Positions 24,848 through 38,274 of a stretch of DNA of 64,000 nucleotides are shown here, in pieces. The notes under the pieces were generated by a model. It was given only the letters and a program-made list of their open reading frames with translations, had not been told where the DNA came from and did not search any database. Location: assembly GCF_004210375.1 (NCBI RefSeq), contig NC_134830.1, positions 65,636,326-65,700,325 on the forward strand, read 5' to 3'. The DNA comes from Tachypleus tridentatus. Taxonomy: Eukaryota > Arthropoda > Merostomata > Xiphosura > Limulidae. A program made the translations under genes and the position numbers. Every line of letters starts with the position of its first letter. Within the stretch, counting starts at the first letter, position 1.

Positions 24848-25139
24848 CGTTGTCAACAGTTTGTTTGTTTGGGAATTTCGCACAAAGCTCCTCGAGGGCT
24901 ATCTGTGCTAGCCGTCCCTAATTTAGCAGTGTAAGACTAGAGGGAAGGCAGTTAGTCATCACCACCCACCGCCAACTCTTGGGCTACTCTTTTACCAACG
25001 AATAGTGGGATTGATCGTTACATTATGCACCCCCACGGCTGGGAGGGCGAGCATGTTAAGCGCGACGCGGGCGCGAACCCGCGGATTACGAGTCGCACGC
25101 CTTACGCGCTAGGCCATGCCGGGCCTCCGTTGTCAACAG
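24848..25139 (-). repeat. SINE family 1, full length, young, with 12-bp target-site duplication
   Basis: CGTTGTCAACAG flanks the element at 24848-24859 and 25128-25139. Read on -, it starts with a tRNA-like head (GGCATGGCC near the start, then box-B-like GGGTTCGCGCC), then a conserved central domain (CCCAAGAGTTGGCGGTGGG) and ends at GCGAAATTCCC. At about 268 bp it is the best-preserved copy in the window, so a late insertion in pseudogene B. Confidence 0.88.
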
Positions 25140-26309
25140 ATACTAGTATGTTACAAGTTTCAAACAGTAATAGAAAATCATTATTTACTGTTAATTAACA
25201 AAGTTATCAATAATATAAATGATAAGGCGTCAAAAACGTCAAAAGAAATTTCTTTTAGAAAAATATTATAGTATTTTATTCTAAAAATTAAAGAATAAAT
25301 AATGGAATTTTTCCTACTAGTTCCTTTCATGCCATAAATATTTATGAGCACATTCACAATCTTGAAAACTAATGATAACATTATTATAGAACTAAGAAAA
25401 GCATTTTATTTATGCACAAAAACCAACTACATGATGCCGTTTTTCCCTATCGGAGGGATTATCTTGTGTTTATTTGTAATTATGTTCTTCTTGCTAAAAT
25501 AAAGAGGTGAGATAAGTTATGTTCCGCTATTCATTTAAATTTTATTATAATTAACTCATTTATGTTAAACTTCAGGGTTATGGGATTCTAATATGTGGTT
25601 GTTTGACTGAGTTAATACATAAATTGGTTTTCAAAATAAATCTCATCATATTTATAGGTTCCTTAGAAGCACTTTATTATGACTGATAAGATTTAAAAAT
25701 TATCAGTTATCGATATGTTTTTAACTATATTTTATTTATAACATACTCAGTTACACTAGATTTCTTTTTGCTTCATATGTTTAATCAGAATATGCTATTC
25801 AACACATAAAGGTGAAAATTTGACGATTATTCTGAACAATTCTTTCATTGTTGCTGTGATAAATATCTCAACTGGTTTGATTATCGTGGGCTTTAATAAG
25901 GCTACCTTGGAGACAGGTGCGATAAATTATATTGCTTATTAGTGTTCCATGAACTGCTTAATGTTGTGACACAAAATACGTTTACATTACCATCAATTAG
26001 ATTTTATTCTCATTATCGTAATTCTTAATTTTCCATGGATGTAGCAAGTGAATTAACTATTCAAACGACTCGCTTTGTAATTCGAAAATAACAGTATACT
26101 AATTGCTTGTTTTCATTTCTTGCGAAAAGTTACATATTGAACTAGTTGCGATATGTTTACCGAAGAGTTCTAAGCCTGGAAAGTTTCGTTACTATTTCCT
26201 ATTTAAATATGAATGAAAAACGAAATGGGCACAATTCTTTTTAATTTTAACCCTAAATCTAGTTGCAATTTCTGAGTAAGATTTGAATATTAAATTTGTT
26301 ACAAACTAT

Positions 26310-28380
26310 TAGAAGAAAGGGATAAGTTCTCTAGTTCTAAGTCCTCTTAACTTATTTTCTGTTCTTAAAGCATGTTCTTTACAATTTATGTAAAACATTC
26401 ATCAGTTTCAAAGTGGAAGATATATGTAAAGATTTAATATAACGTCATCTGAACCTATCATTAAGAAATCAGCTAAGAAAGCACATAAATGAAAAAATGG
26501 AAAGTGATTTCATAAAGATATTGTGGTATATTTTGCAAAAAAAACTTTATTGGAAAGTAATAATATAGAAATTTGTTTGTAGTTAAACACAAAGCTACAC
26601 TACGAGCTCTCTCCCAGCCACGAGTATCTAAAACTGATTTCTTTCATTGTAATTTCGCAGACGTTCTGGTAGAACCGGGGGGAAAGATCATTTATAATAC
26701 ACTATTCTTAATCAACTCTTTCTTTGCAATGTGTAGTTATTCATCAACTGGTAACTAACATCTAGAAATGTTAAATCATATTTTTTATTCTAACTTTATT
26801 TGATATTAAATACAACAAATGCTGGGTGTGATTTGAAACAATCAGAAAACTAGACAAAAGGTGTCATCAATTTCAAAGACTTCTTCGGTATTTATAGGTA
26901 TTAATTAGCAACCACACAGTTTATCACGAAAAAACTAAGAAATATTATTACACATTTCTTGTTTAATTAATCAAGAAATCTTACAGTTTATTTTATCAAC
27001 TCATACAATATCAGTGATATTTGTAACAGAATATTATCCATTGTTCTGATTGTTCCATAGGAATATTTCGAGCAAAGGTATCATTTCACCACAACTGATA
27101 CAGATATCTGCATGTATCATTGGCACCATTGGGTGAGAATATCTCTGAAAGTTTATTAATCTCCAACTGGTGTTTCACTGTTGTTTGTGTACAATTTGAG
27201 CTTTTTTCTCATCTTTAACGAGCACATGTCTTCATCTCTACTGATATTATTACTTGTAATTCGTCTGTCTTTATAATAACGTACTTTGCAATGTTTATTT
27301 ATGCAAGAAAACATTTATACATGATACGTTAATAACAAATAATAAGTACCGGATAGGCTAGTCCTTCTGCCTAACTACACTCAATTTATAAACATTTAAA
27401 AGCACCAAATATAAACTTTTGATTTGCTCTAAACTAGCGCAGTAGTTAAGGGATGGCGCCGGTGTTGTATTCATCGTTAATATAACTTAAAATCATTATG
27501 TAAATTAAACATTTTCAAAAAACGCACAATTCAAGTCAAGATAATACTACGATATTGAATACTTTCCAATCTTTCAAAATTTACTTTATAAATGTAAGCT
27601 ATTTAATACAACTTTGAAGTACTAATTGTCTTTGATTTTTATGACAAGTTGATGTGTACACTGCGTCTTAACACAGGATATTTTGACTATATTTAACAAC
27701 TGCCGCCAAGAGTTACAGAAATATTACACATTATGCTACAAAGTCATAGCGTGTACCGCGAAATCACTGAATAAACCATATTGATTCGTTACTTATATTT
27801 TCTAAAATATCGTTTGAGAGGCACAGTGGAAAGAATGTGTAATTTATTTATTGTAAATTGTTGCATTCGGATTTTTACTACCTCTTCATCATTTAACAAA
27901 AGTTACTATATGGTATTATTCTTGTTAGTCCACACTAACTAACTGGAAGTTAACAAAGATAATGGAGTCACATCTTATATGAAAACACATATATTTAAAA
28001 ACAGTCGTGTAAATTAAAATCAACTGACTGTTTTAGGTCCATTTTACAAAAAAAAATCATTTGTGGTAAATTTTTTGTGATTGGTACATGAATCTATAAA
28101 TAAATAAGTGATCTTATTATAAACGGAATGTTTCTGTTTTAATTTAACATGAGTGCAAAAATTCAGGTTAGTAGGCTCTTTCCTTTTAAACCTATGGTGG
28201 TCACATACACCGAGACACTCTTTTATTATTATCCATAACAGTGACGTTATAATATCACATGGAGTTACTTTCTTGACAATAAAAGTTTAGTACAATAATT
28301 TTGAAAACTAAGTACATTTCGGTTGTTAAGCTTTGAACCGATGAAAACAGTTATTTAAGTCTTAACGTAAAATATACTAT
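26310..28380. other. Copy B internal region lacking two to three exons
   Basis: Sequence matching copy A up to about 985 is joined near 26310 to sequence matching A from about 1780, so A exons 1202-1300 and 1563-1654 have no counterpart. A family 3 SINE fragment lies at 26570-26650. 27040-27300 matches A 2290-2490. The segment 27300-27790 has no match in A and contains nothing recognisable. Confidence 0.55.
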
Positions 28381-28516
28381 GACACGAAAGAAAATATAGA
28401 AAGAAAATGAATTTCTTCTACGTATAGAAGTTAAGTTCAATAAAAGTATTTAAACAGTGTCAATAAACTCCAGAAATGATTTTTTCATACATCCCTTAGA
28501 TGCTAGCTTAATATAA

Positions 28517-28700
28517 GTGTCTATTGTTTACACCGATATTGTTGAAAGAAATGCAGTTGTATCTGAAGTATTAACCAGAGAATCTGCTGTTGAAACAATC
28601 AAACCATGCGTATCAGGTATTATAATGATACGAAATTTGGTAACTCGAAAAATTAACTTCCATTTGAAAATAAATGTTTCTAGTAACTGGCACAAGTAAC
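28517..28700 (+). other. Open frame shared by copies B and C, origin unknown
   Basis: On + it reads SIVYTDIVERNAVVSEVLT then RESAVETIKPCVSG. Copy C (40583-40715) reads SIVYVDTVERNKVMSEVLT then KESPLETITSFVAR, with no indel over about 120 bp. The minus strand is also open in both (SLVNTSDTTAFLSTIS and SLVNTSDITLFLSTVS). The composition is not that of AT-rich noise. It lies within the transporter intron and does not match SLC18B1. It may be a decayed exon of an older nested gene or element. Confidence 0.3.
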
Positions 28701-29139
28701 AAGTACCCTGATAATATTTGGCAATGTATATGACATAAAACCTTAGTACTTAGGCTAACAAAGTAAAGTAAATATATAACTAATAATACTTAATTAAGTC
28801 AAGAAACTCACATTTAAATTACCTTTTCTAATTAAATAAAAACAACATTAGGTGTAGGATTAAAATAATGATACAGATGATGTGAGTTTCTATAATTTAT
28901 AAGATTATAAGAAAACAAAGTCTTAGATGTATTACATTCACTGATCTAATATTCTGGCTGCAATGCTCATTTACGAGTACATAACATTTTTGGATCTCTC
29001 TAAATGTTTAACTTTTTATGTTCTTTAATATTTATCGAGGGTTCTCAATGACATCCTCTTCAATCAAATAACTCTACAAGGTCCTTGTTTTTGCTACTGA
29101 AAGCATATATGTTTATTACTTTTCATATAAGATCTGTTA

Positions 29140-29480
29140 CGTAATGTAATTTATCTCGGACGAGTATCCAATTTATTACGATACGTACCTTATGTTTCAA
29201 GATTTCAAGTAACTGAAAATTTTATATTTACTTTAGAAGTTAATTAAACGCCAATGTGTATCAAAGTTATCATACTTTCCAAGATAATTGATACATACAA
29301 TTTCCTTTATTAACAAGAATATATTATAATATATACAACAGCAGTACTGTTTATAATAACTGTTATTACAAATAATTATTTATATAAAAAATTTTGCAAA
29401 CTCACAAACAATATACTGTGTTCTATCTGGTCTCGAACAAAATGTTTTATCGACATTTCGGGTGCACGACGAGCAAACTA
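29140..29480. repeat. AT-rich interspersed repeat R7, copy 3
   Basis: Contains TAATTTATCTCGGACGAGTA and TAATAACTGTTATTA. Paralogue in copy C at 41160-41490. Its presence in both 5' and 3' introns of the same gene shows a dispersed element, not just gene duplication. Confidence 0.7.
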
Positions 29481-30309
29481 ACATGCTGATTTGATAATAC
29501 AATTCACTTCACGGGAGTACTAATCTGAATGTGTACCATCTATTGTCAAATAATTTCTATTAAGACTATACTTTAATGAAAAAAGAGAGAGAGAAGAAAG
29601 AACTAATTGCTAAACTTCAATATGTTAATATTATTGCATTTAACAAATAAGATAGTAAGATAATAAATATTAATCACAAATACTTATTTTACTCCTCTTT
29701 CCAGACGTCGTGGGTCCCCAGAAGACGTCACTACCTTTCCGATTGTTTATGGTCTCTTTAAAACTTCAGTCTCTCTTAGGTAAGAATTATTATAAATAAT
29801 AAATATATACAAGACTTTATAATTCACAGCAGCTATTTTTATTCGAATTCAGTCTATTAATGTTTAATGTAATACGTACTTCTTTCACGTGGCTGTTTTA
29901 TTGGACCATCTCTAGGAGGAGCGCTTGTTGAACAAATGGGTTATGAAAATGAAATAATGGTTCTGCTGGTATTTGAATTGGTTACCTGTTTCCGTTACTG
30001 TTAAAGACGTATATAGCAAATCGCTGTATGATTTATATAATTTCATAAAGAATAATATAAAAACTTAATTCATAGAATTATATTTTCATTCCTGAGTTTT
30101 TGAATACACCGATTGATAGAGTAATTCTTCGGGAATTAAATAACTGTTTATTTTGCATATATGACAAGTAAGAAGTTTATAATAGTTTCAGTCATTATCA
30201 AATGTTGTTCAGATGACGATAACTGCCCTACATGTAATGTGAAAAAAACTTGTCAGAGTTGTTAAAAAAATGCAAGAATCATAACTCAATACGTGAGAGG
30301 GTTTATCGG

Positions 30310-31870
30310 TGTCATGGCTATGTTTAAGTGAGTTACCAATAATTAACTAAATGTACAAAAAATAAAATTTCAATAAATGTTGAAACAATTTGATTTAAAT
30401 AATGTACATCTGTCTGCTGTTTAGCCATAATTATATCTTCATCCGCTACAACAGATTTTCAGTATTTTAAAACAAAACCTTCTTTTAAAGGGTCTAAACC
30501 GGAAAAATGGGAGAAACCGATGCAGCGCATTTACCTGAAAGTTTTGTTATTACTGTTAATGAGTTCATTATTAAAGATATAGTAACCACGATTCACCAGA
30601 AGTTGAAAGGTGTGATTTTGTGTGCATGACAGCGTTCCACAACGTTGACAAACATATTCATAATGTATATGCTTATGAACCGTGTAGAAAACAAACACTA
30701 GAAAAAACCTATTTTTTTATATCCAACTTGTGAATAGCAGTTCAATGCTGCACAAACCTACTTTAATAATTTAAAAAATAGGAAAGATTTGATTAAAAAG
30801 GATGAAATGTTAATCGGTTAAAGAAAAGAATTTAGAGTAAATACGCGGATATTTTTCTGAAATTAAACATTTCGTTTTCGATTTCCAATCTCTACTTGTT
30901 CTAGAACGCAAAAGCACAAGTTATATTTATTTCCTAGTTTTATGGTAGTTACGACATCGGTGAAATTGACAGAATCCCTCTCGTTGGGGTAGAGAAACTA
31001 TAACAGACAAAATATGATACTTTATTAAAGACTAACGTTTGAAATGTATAAAGGAAGTTTTAGAGATTAAACACATAATACTTGAAATTTTTTAGACTTA
31101 GAATAAATGTTAATCATAACATGAAAATAGTTTCACACTCAGAAAATTAAGGAAATATCCTCGATATTTTCACAAACAAATCGTTAGCAAAAATACTTCA
31201 TTAAAATATCTCATTATTTGTGCGGAAAAACCGTAACCTAAATTTTATGAAGGTACAATTTTCACCAAAAGTCATAGTATAAATACTTAGCTCATGAACG
31301 TTAGGAATTGGCTTCATTAATCTCTGTTTTGTTTGTTAAGTTTTGTGCTTTTACAAAGAAGCGCAACACTTGGATTACTCTTATTTGACTTCATGTGATC
31401 ACGCAAGAAGAGTACTGGTTTTTGTTTAGTTTTTGTACTTGTCGTAGAGTTTAGATATATTACTTTAAATGCTTTTACGAATTGCTCTGATTTTAGAAAA
31501 GTGAAGTAACTTTCTAGATTATTTTGTTACGGATAACATTTTCATCCAACGGTATTTCATGTGGCAGTAACATTTTGTTAGCACTTTACCTAAAATGGAT
31601 TTATAGTATTCTGAAAATAAAAAGAACGAGAATATTCTATAATTGGTACGTGCATATGACATTGATAAATGTTTTCGGTTTCATGCTACTTTTATACAGC
31701 TTATTCAACATGACAAGGTTTTATCATACAGCATTTCACCTCATAAAATAAAAACAGTACCATTACTTTTAATGTTTTACATATATCAGGAAATAACATG
31801 GATTCAGAGTTTCAGCTTTATTAAAATTAGTATAAGCTTCTGACAATTTCATATGTTCTGGCTAGCAAAA
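30310..31870. other. Region between copies B and C, no gene seen
   Basis: After the last exon remnant of copy B the sequence does not follow the A or C spacer. No exon, SINE or transposon was recognised. Two overlapping short frames at 31524-31843 show no supporting features. Confidence 0.4.
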
Positions 31871-31874
31871 GTAT

Positions 31875-32430
31875 TGAGTGCTGTGCCTAACAACGGATTG
31901 GGTCATCTTGCGAAAATTGGAACACGAAAGTGCAGTTGCTTATTTTGATAAATGCGCGCCAAGGAGCTTAAATCGGAAATGCGCGCTGAAGTGTTTACTA
32001 TGGTACATGCGCACGCAGTTCCGTGATTGTTACGTGTTTATTTTGGCCATTTCTGTAGATGCGTACATACGAGTGCAGGTCCATAAATTCCTACAAGCGG
32101 ACGAAGGTGTTTATTTTAGTACATGAGCGAGCAGGTGTTTATACTGGTACAAGAGCAGATAGTTCCTTAAATTGGTATTTACTGATTTTCGTACGTGCTC
32201 GCACAGGTGTGAAAATTGGTAAATGCGCTGCCAGGTTTTGATTCTCATAGAAGCTCGCGCACATACAAAAATTGCAACACGCACCCGCAGGTCCGTAATT
32301 GGTACATGCGCAAATATGTGCTTACCTCCGAAGATGCTCGCGCAACTCTGTAAATTAGAATATGCACGCACAGGTGTTGATTTTAGTGGAAGCGCAAACC
32401 TGTGCAAAAATTGGAACATTCGATGGCAAA
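31875..32430. repeat. CpG-rich minisatellite M1
   Basis: About 18-20 degenerate units of roughly 28 bp alternate TTATTTTGGTACATGCGC and ...CGCAGGTG-type blocks with AAATTGGAACA-type blocks. G+C and CpG are far above the surroundings. It ends abruptly at about 32435, where sequence paralogous to 20025 (copy B intron 1) begins, so the array marks the B/C junction. Open frames of up to 118 codons here are products of the repeat. Confidence 0.82.
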
Positions 32431-32604
32431 TGCAATAAATATAATTTTTCAGTAACATCATACACAATGATATTAAACATTTTTACAGGAAAAAAAATGT
32501 TATTAAAGTAAATGTTTAATTATTTTACTTCTACAAAGTTTAGTATATCTTAGCAAAACAATCTCAAACATACAAATCAACAAATTACATAATAGCCAAA
32601 GCCA

Positions 32605-32950
32605 CTATGATGTGGTTTTTATCATAATTTATTTCGGATGAGTGTAAGCATGCTTTTATTTCAAATAACCGAAAATGTGAATTTCAATTTAGAAATTAAT
32701 TAACTGTTAATATCTAACAACTTTATGGTACTTGTAACAAGATTTTCTTTTTTAACACAAATATATTTTAATACACAAACGCAAAATAAACAATACAATT
32801 TATTATAATGGTTATTACTAACACGTATCACAAATGATTCTTTATACACAAGATTTCACAGATTTACAGACAATTTTGATTCTTATATCCAGTATAGAAC
32901 TGAATATTTTATTGATTATCCTGGTTCATGATGATCAAATTAATTCTGAG
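32605..32950. repeat. AT-rich interspersed repeat R7, copy 4
   Basis: Paralogous to 20190-20570 by gene duplication. The palindrome is partly decayed (TTATAATGGTTATTA). Confidence 0.65.
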
Positions 32951-33599
32951 TTGATACTATCTCACTTCGCTAAAGTCAGCCAACATAATTGGCCTAACGC
33001 CGCTTATTAGTTTCAAATCTATAAACGTTTCTGAATCTGGCGTTTTCGTAAAGCAAATATTATTGGTTCTTCCTCTCAATAATCTTCTACAAATTTCGAG
33101 TACACGCGGGACTTAAACGTCACTTTGAAAAAGTAAACTATACGGAAACAAGCGAAAATATTAAAATAAACCTATAACTATTTATTCTGAAGGACTGCTC
33201 TAATTGCCATTATCATGAGAAAATAAAACATTATTTTTATGCCAGCAAACTATCTCCCCACAGCGATTGAAGAACAAATATTTCTTTAAATTCTTCTATT
33301 ATTATTTAACAGTCGCTTATTGTGACAAAACCTTTGCAACCACCCGATATGTTCTTTTAATAAATTTTCCTCTTTTACAAAATTAGTTTAGTAAGAGTAA
33401 AAACATTATTATATTCCTTTCTCCTTATTTTGAATTATTTTTACGTAATTTTCAAGTCACTTAATTAATTTGTTAGGTATCATTTATCTTGTATCTTTAT
33501 TTTTATTTTCGTTTACGTAACAATACGTACATTTTCTATTCAGATAAAATCACTGTATTTTTGTAGTTTAGTTTATAAGATGATTTTTGTTTACCTTAC

Positions 33600-33720
33600 A
33601 GCAGTAAGTTTACGAAATTACAACGCAAAATCAGTGGTTCAACTCCCCTCTGTGGACTCAGCAGATAGCCCGGTGTGAATTTTCTGTTAGAAAACATAAA
33701 CAAACACCCACACACATAAT
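33600..33720 (+). repeat. Short tRNA-like SINE, family 2
   Basis: Contains GGTTCAACTCCCCTCTG (box-B-like), GGACTCAGCAGATAGCCCGG and a CA-rich tail. Copy B lacks it at the matching place (about 21330), so it inserted after the B/C split. Confidence 0.7.
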
Positions 33721-33879
33721 TCTAATCACTAATGTTGTGGATTTACTTAAAATGGCTTCATAATTTTGAAATAATTATCTAGTATTTTTACTTTTGTGGT
33801 GTTTACTTTTATAACTATACTCAAGGGGATGGTTTTCAAACGCAGCACTGGTGAACGTTATATCATGGAGTGCAAAGGC

Positions 33880-34490
33880 ACAGTGGAACTTAAATTCCTT
33901 TTAATAGAGCTCAACGCATTCAATCTTCTGTAGTAAATTAAATACTTCCTATTAATTGGTTCTAGTCTCACGAATTTAAAACTGTCTGGATACTGAATTA
34001 TACATTTTTTCATGAAGTATTCAAATAATAATATGTTGTTAGTCAGGAATTTCGCACAGTACAAATAAAATAGAGAACGTTCCGAACCGGATGATTATTT
34101 TCTCATAAATAGATCTTAGCCAAGCTATTTATTGTGGTAAAATGTGTATAAACTGGTGGTTCTCAAACATTTAAAGTAGAGTTTTCGATGATAGAAGTTT
34201 ATCTTTATGAGTTATTTCTGATATTTTCTAACAACACTTTTGTTTCGAATTACAAAACCTTTTAAACTTACATGCTGATTACGCTTACCGAGGTGCACTC
34301 TAGCGCTGAGAAGATGCATAGCTTTTATTCTAAACTATCTATTCTAGACGATTCGGTACCTATGAGAGGTTTTTTTTATATCACGATTTTGTTACCTCCA
34401 TTATTTGATTGTTTGAATGGCTTATTGACGTCACATCTGAAACATCCTTTCTTCACAGAGCATTTTTTATCAAATGTTTAATCGCCCTCT
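33880..34490. other. Segment of copy C absent from copy B
   Basis: Flanking sequences match 21480 and 21490 of copy B, so about 600 bp is extra in C or lost in B. It has short open frames on both strands and no recognised product. Confidence 0.4.
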
Positions 34491-34699
34491 AATTAAATGT
34501 CTTTTAACTAAAAGAAACTTTTATTCATTTACAGGTTCCAAAAAAATCACCAAAATGTTTATTAATCTCTAGGGTATGTTTATGCGGTGGTGCTACGATA
34601 TTCCTTCAACAGGTTTATCTTTCACTTTTTATTTTATCAAAATCACAATAAAGATAAATATAAAAAGAGGAACGACGTTTATTAACAAATCATATCATT

Positions 34700-37600
34700 G
34701 TATTCTTCGAGTTTTGCACAAAACTGCTCAAGGGTTAGGTGGCAAATTAAAGATATAGCTACTAGTCAATAATACTTTTGGCCAATTCAGTATTCCAAAT
34801 AATATTTTGACTGGCCACCACATTACAACGCCTTCCCCGCCAACCGATACGAGGAGCATATTTGGTTACGCGGTTCGATTCTCATCTGTGAATTGCGAGA
34901 TAAGACCCTGACTCAAAGGAACCTCATATTAACATGGTAATCAATATCAAGAGCATGAGGTTTTGCGAGCTTCTTAAAATGGCACAATTTTAACATAATT
35001 CATATCGGCAATTATCAATATAATAGATATCTAAATTGTATTATATACGATTATAAAAATGCAAATGAACAGTTCACGTACCATCCATCGTTATTATAAA
35101 ACTCCGTGGATGGAATGTATCACAATTATATTTTGACATTATTTAACGTTTAATTGTTGCTTTAATAAACAGATTAAAATATGTGAAATATATCTTCACA
35201 CTGAGCTGATAAATTCCTATTGAGAATTTATAAGATGGCGATATTCTTTGGTTCATCACCCAAGTTAAAGAACAAAGGGACTATTATTCTTTGAAAATAT
35301 GGTTTGAGCTCTCGTAACAATTACACCCAGCCATTATGATTAATTTTACCAATCATAGGATCGTAGCTCAAATGTTAGTAGTGGTTATTGTTGATTAACT
35401 GCTTTCACTCTGTACTACCAATAGAAAAGTAATGACACAGAAAGCCCACTCAAACAGCAAGGAACCTCCTATGTTATACGTTTCGTGCTACAAGTCCTGC
35501 CTTTTCAGAAATTACCTTTCATATACACGTTGAAACAGCAGAGTATGATGCAAACAATTAAATGTTCTTCAATTTTCAGATTTCCAACTACCCTACATAA
35601 AGCGATATGTATTACATTGTGCTTATTTCTATCAGAACGCCTTATTCCACTTGAAAGAGATTTAATAATTAATTAAAATTACTTTCTAGGGAATGACGTT
35701 TTGTTCCTGGAAGGTACGGTAAATAACAATCAATGTTTTATAAAAATCAATCAAAGGTATCAGATACGATAGCTTTAAAATAATAAACAAACAAACATAA
35801 TAAAGCATTTTATTTTCGAGTACACATCCTCATGTTAGTTATTTTACTTTGTAAAATACAGCCATTTGAGAAATATTAGTGACTGAGTAATAAAAATGTT
35901 AATTTTGATGAAATGTTTGATGAAGACATTAGTGTAAGAATATTTATAAAGAATGGAAATTAAATATACAATAATAACTCGACAATATATGAGCATTATG
36001 TTCACATCAAACCGTATAATACTGGTAATATCTGGAAGAGTTGACTTTAGTTCTACGAGGAAAGCTCGTACTGTTTCGTGTTAGGGTTACATTCAAAATT
36101 TATTATTTTAATCTATAATGTAGTCCTGCATTTCAGTACTCTAATAAAGTCTCCATCTGATGTCACATTTCTTGCATTATCCTTTGTTAGAACAATAGTT
36201 CTGGCTATCGGATCAGCACTCTGAGCTATCACTTCATTGTTGACGAATTTACTGAATATCGTTCAACAGCTCTGGTGAGAAGAATTTCTTTTCAGATTCT
36301 CCACTTAACAATATTATTGTAAACAGAGTATAATCTATAATTAAGTGTCATTTTGAAAAATACAGCCACAAAAGTATTATGAAAACTCAAGATCTGACAT
36401 CTTTTTAACTTAACTTCTAATTACATTGATTTTTGAGAAAACTAATATAAAAACTCTCGAGATGATTTTGGCTGATAATGAGTGACAGCTTCGAAGTTAC
36501 ATTTCTGTTACCAAACTAAATTATTTTAATTTGCAGTTTTAATACATTTTAGACTTCTTTTTGAGTTTAGTAACATTAATATTTCTATTAACTTAACCTT
36601 GTCCTATGAAATACAGTTATGTCCGCATACTTATAACTCTAGAATCCGTAATTCTGCACCTGTTGTTAGATAATACCCACATCCTATTGTGCAACTTTGT
36701 GCGAAACATCAAAAAAATAACTTTGTCACAAATAACACTTTGAACCAATACACTATTTTGGTAGAAGATTTTACTATTCGACAGCTTAGGTTTATCGTGT
36801 AAAATACGAGAGGTAGAAAGTTTCTCAGTAAAAAATGAATAGCTCATTGAAGACGTATACTTGATTATATCTGTGTAACATGATTTAACAAAAACTTTCA
36901 TTAAATACACATCATTATTTAAATTTAATCTCAACTGCACCCGACTTTCTGTACATAAAATTGTATATTTATAACCTCTGTATTCTGGAATTCACACCTC
37001 AACAACAAGTTTGAAAAAGTACAGATAAAGTTGTCATAATTTAGTTCTACCACTCTCTAAGGTGTGGGTCTTCTATGGATACCAAAAACTATTCCCCATT
37101 TTATATACTATACAAATCCGCAATAAGAATGAGAGAAAATATACAAAGTAAAGATTCTAAAAAGTAATAAAATTGAAAACGAAAGTCTGAATTCATTCTT
37201 TAAAATATTTTAAACAAATGAAACTGAAAATTGTCAACAAGTTTTATAATAACACACTGTCTGTTGCAGTAACGGTGAAACGGTCAGCTCTTCAAATGTG
37301 TTTTAGAGTTATATAAGCTTCTGGAAGGTGGTTTAATAGAGAATATTTTGCTAATTTTTTCTGCTCCAACAACACAACCTCTTTCAAATGTTACACCACA
37401 GAAAACAATTCAGTGTTTTTTTTCTGAGGCAATTATAATTTGTTTGTTTTCTCATGTGTGATGGATTAGAAGGAAGGAAGCAAATCAAAACTGCCGCATC
37501 ACGCTACTCGTAGATTATAAGCCCAACGCCCTAACCATCGGACCCATTACTTGACTCAACCAATGTACTGTATGATAGGTTTGTCTGGCAAGAACGTGAT

Positions 37601-38000
37601 ATACATTTTAATGCGAATCTCATTATGATAAACAAAAGCATCTCTTAAAGACTCAATAACGAATTTAATAAATGCAAACCTCTCAGACACATATGTATCA
37701 TATTTAACTGAGTTATGTAAACTGTCACTTAAAACTGAATACTTTATCTGTTTGGAATTATTATCAATTTCATGCCATGTAATCTATATGATAACATAAA
37801 GGAACGCTAAGCTATGTCTCGGTTCTGTCAAATATATAATTCACATATCGTTTCTTGTGTATCACACTTAGTGCTTCCTTGGAAACCTAAAAAAATTAAC
37901 ATTTTATGTACGCATTTCAGTACTTTTCTTAAACTATTTCAAAAAAAAGATTATAAAAATTAAATTAAATGTTTATTATTATATTATGAGTTGTATTAAA
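34700..38000. other. Copy C introns, no exon apart from 36204-36274
   Basis: Contains old family 1 SINE remains at about 34700-34920 and 37437-37560 (both shared with copy B). 35040-36000 has no clear match in B and nothing recognisable. 36280-37740 matches copy B 22290-23520. Confidence 0.5.
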
Positions 38001-38274
38001 GTAATGGCCCGGCATGGCCAGGTGGGTTTAGGCGTTCGACTCATAACCTGAGGGTCGTGGATTCGAATCCAAGTCACATCAGATATGCTCTCCATTTTAG
38101 TAATGGGAGCGTTATAAGGTAACAATCAATCCCACTATGCGTTGGTAAAAAGAATAGCCCAATAGTTGGCTGTGTGTGGTGATAGCTAGCTGCCTTCTCT
38201 CTAGTCTAGCACTGCTGAATTAGAGACGACTAACGCAGATAGTACCCGCATAGCTTTGCACGAAATTAAAGTAA
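37995..38274 (+). repeat. SINE family 1, full length, with 10-bp target-site duplication
   Basis: ATTAAAGTAA occurs at 37995-38004 and 38265-38274. Between them are a tRNA-like head (GGCATGGCCAGGTGGG as box A, GGATTCGAATCC as box B), the central domain and the GCACGAAATT end. It sits in the gap where copy C lacks several exons. Confidence 0.85.

Larger units (their letters stand above)
18505..30310 (+). pseudogene. SLC18B1: SLC18B1-like copy B, pseudogene
   Basis: Exon remnants run in gene order on +. These are first coding exon 18505-18800 (internal deletions); TM3 exon 21536-21613 (open, VPKISTKCLLISRVCFGG); next exon 22203-22283 (open, TIGSASLLTLGYVFITNEF); 24393-24461 (MFSEMFFGLGSCIGQHVR..., acceptor AG changed to AA); 25422-25506 (PFFPIGGIILCL, in-frame TAA at 25500); 25789-25916 (stop after 11 codons); 29705-29778 (one base lost); 29893-29986 (both splice sites lost); and 30213 onwards (TGA at 30240). 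The counterparts of copy A exons 1202-1300 and 1563-1654 are gone in one deletion, with sequence joined near 26310, and that of 3370-3465 was not found. The gene cannot make a transporter, although a few exons still look clean. Confidence 0.85.

Noticed and set aside
31875..32430. CRISPR array or CpG island promoter
   Set aside because: Units are contiguous, degenerate and without spacers, and the DNA is eukaryotic. CpG richness comes from the repeat unit and no gene starts next to it.
32111..32467. 118-codon minus frame and overlapping plus frames in the 32 kb region
   Set aside because: They run through the M1 minisatellite; its higher G+C and unit length keep several frames open at once. 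No protein family or start context.
36617..36940. 107-codon minus frame within copy C intron
   Set aside because: No splice sites, no match in the paralogous copy B intron (22600-22760), and composition like noise.
38006..38080. tRNA gene (A and B boxes at 38006, 47176, 50383)
   Set aside because: Each is the head of a full SINE with central domain and target-site duplications, not a standalone tRNA gene.
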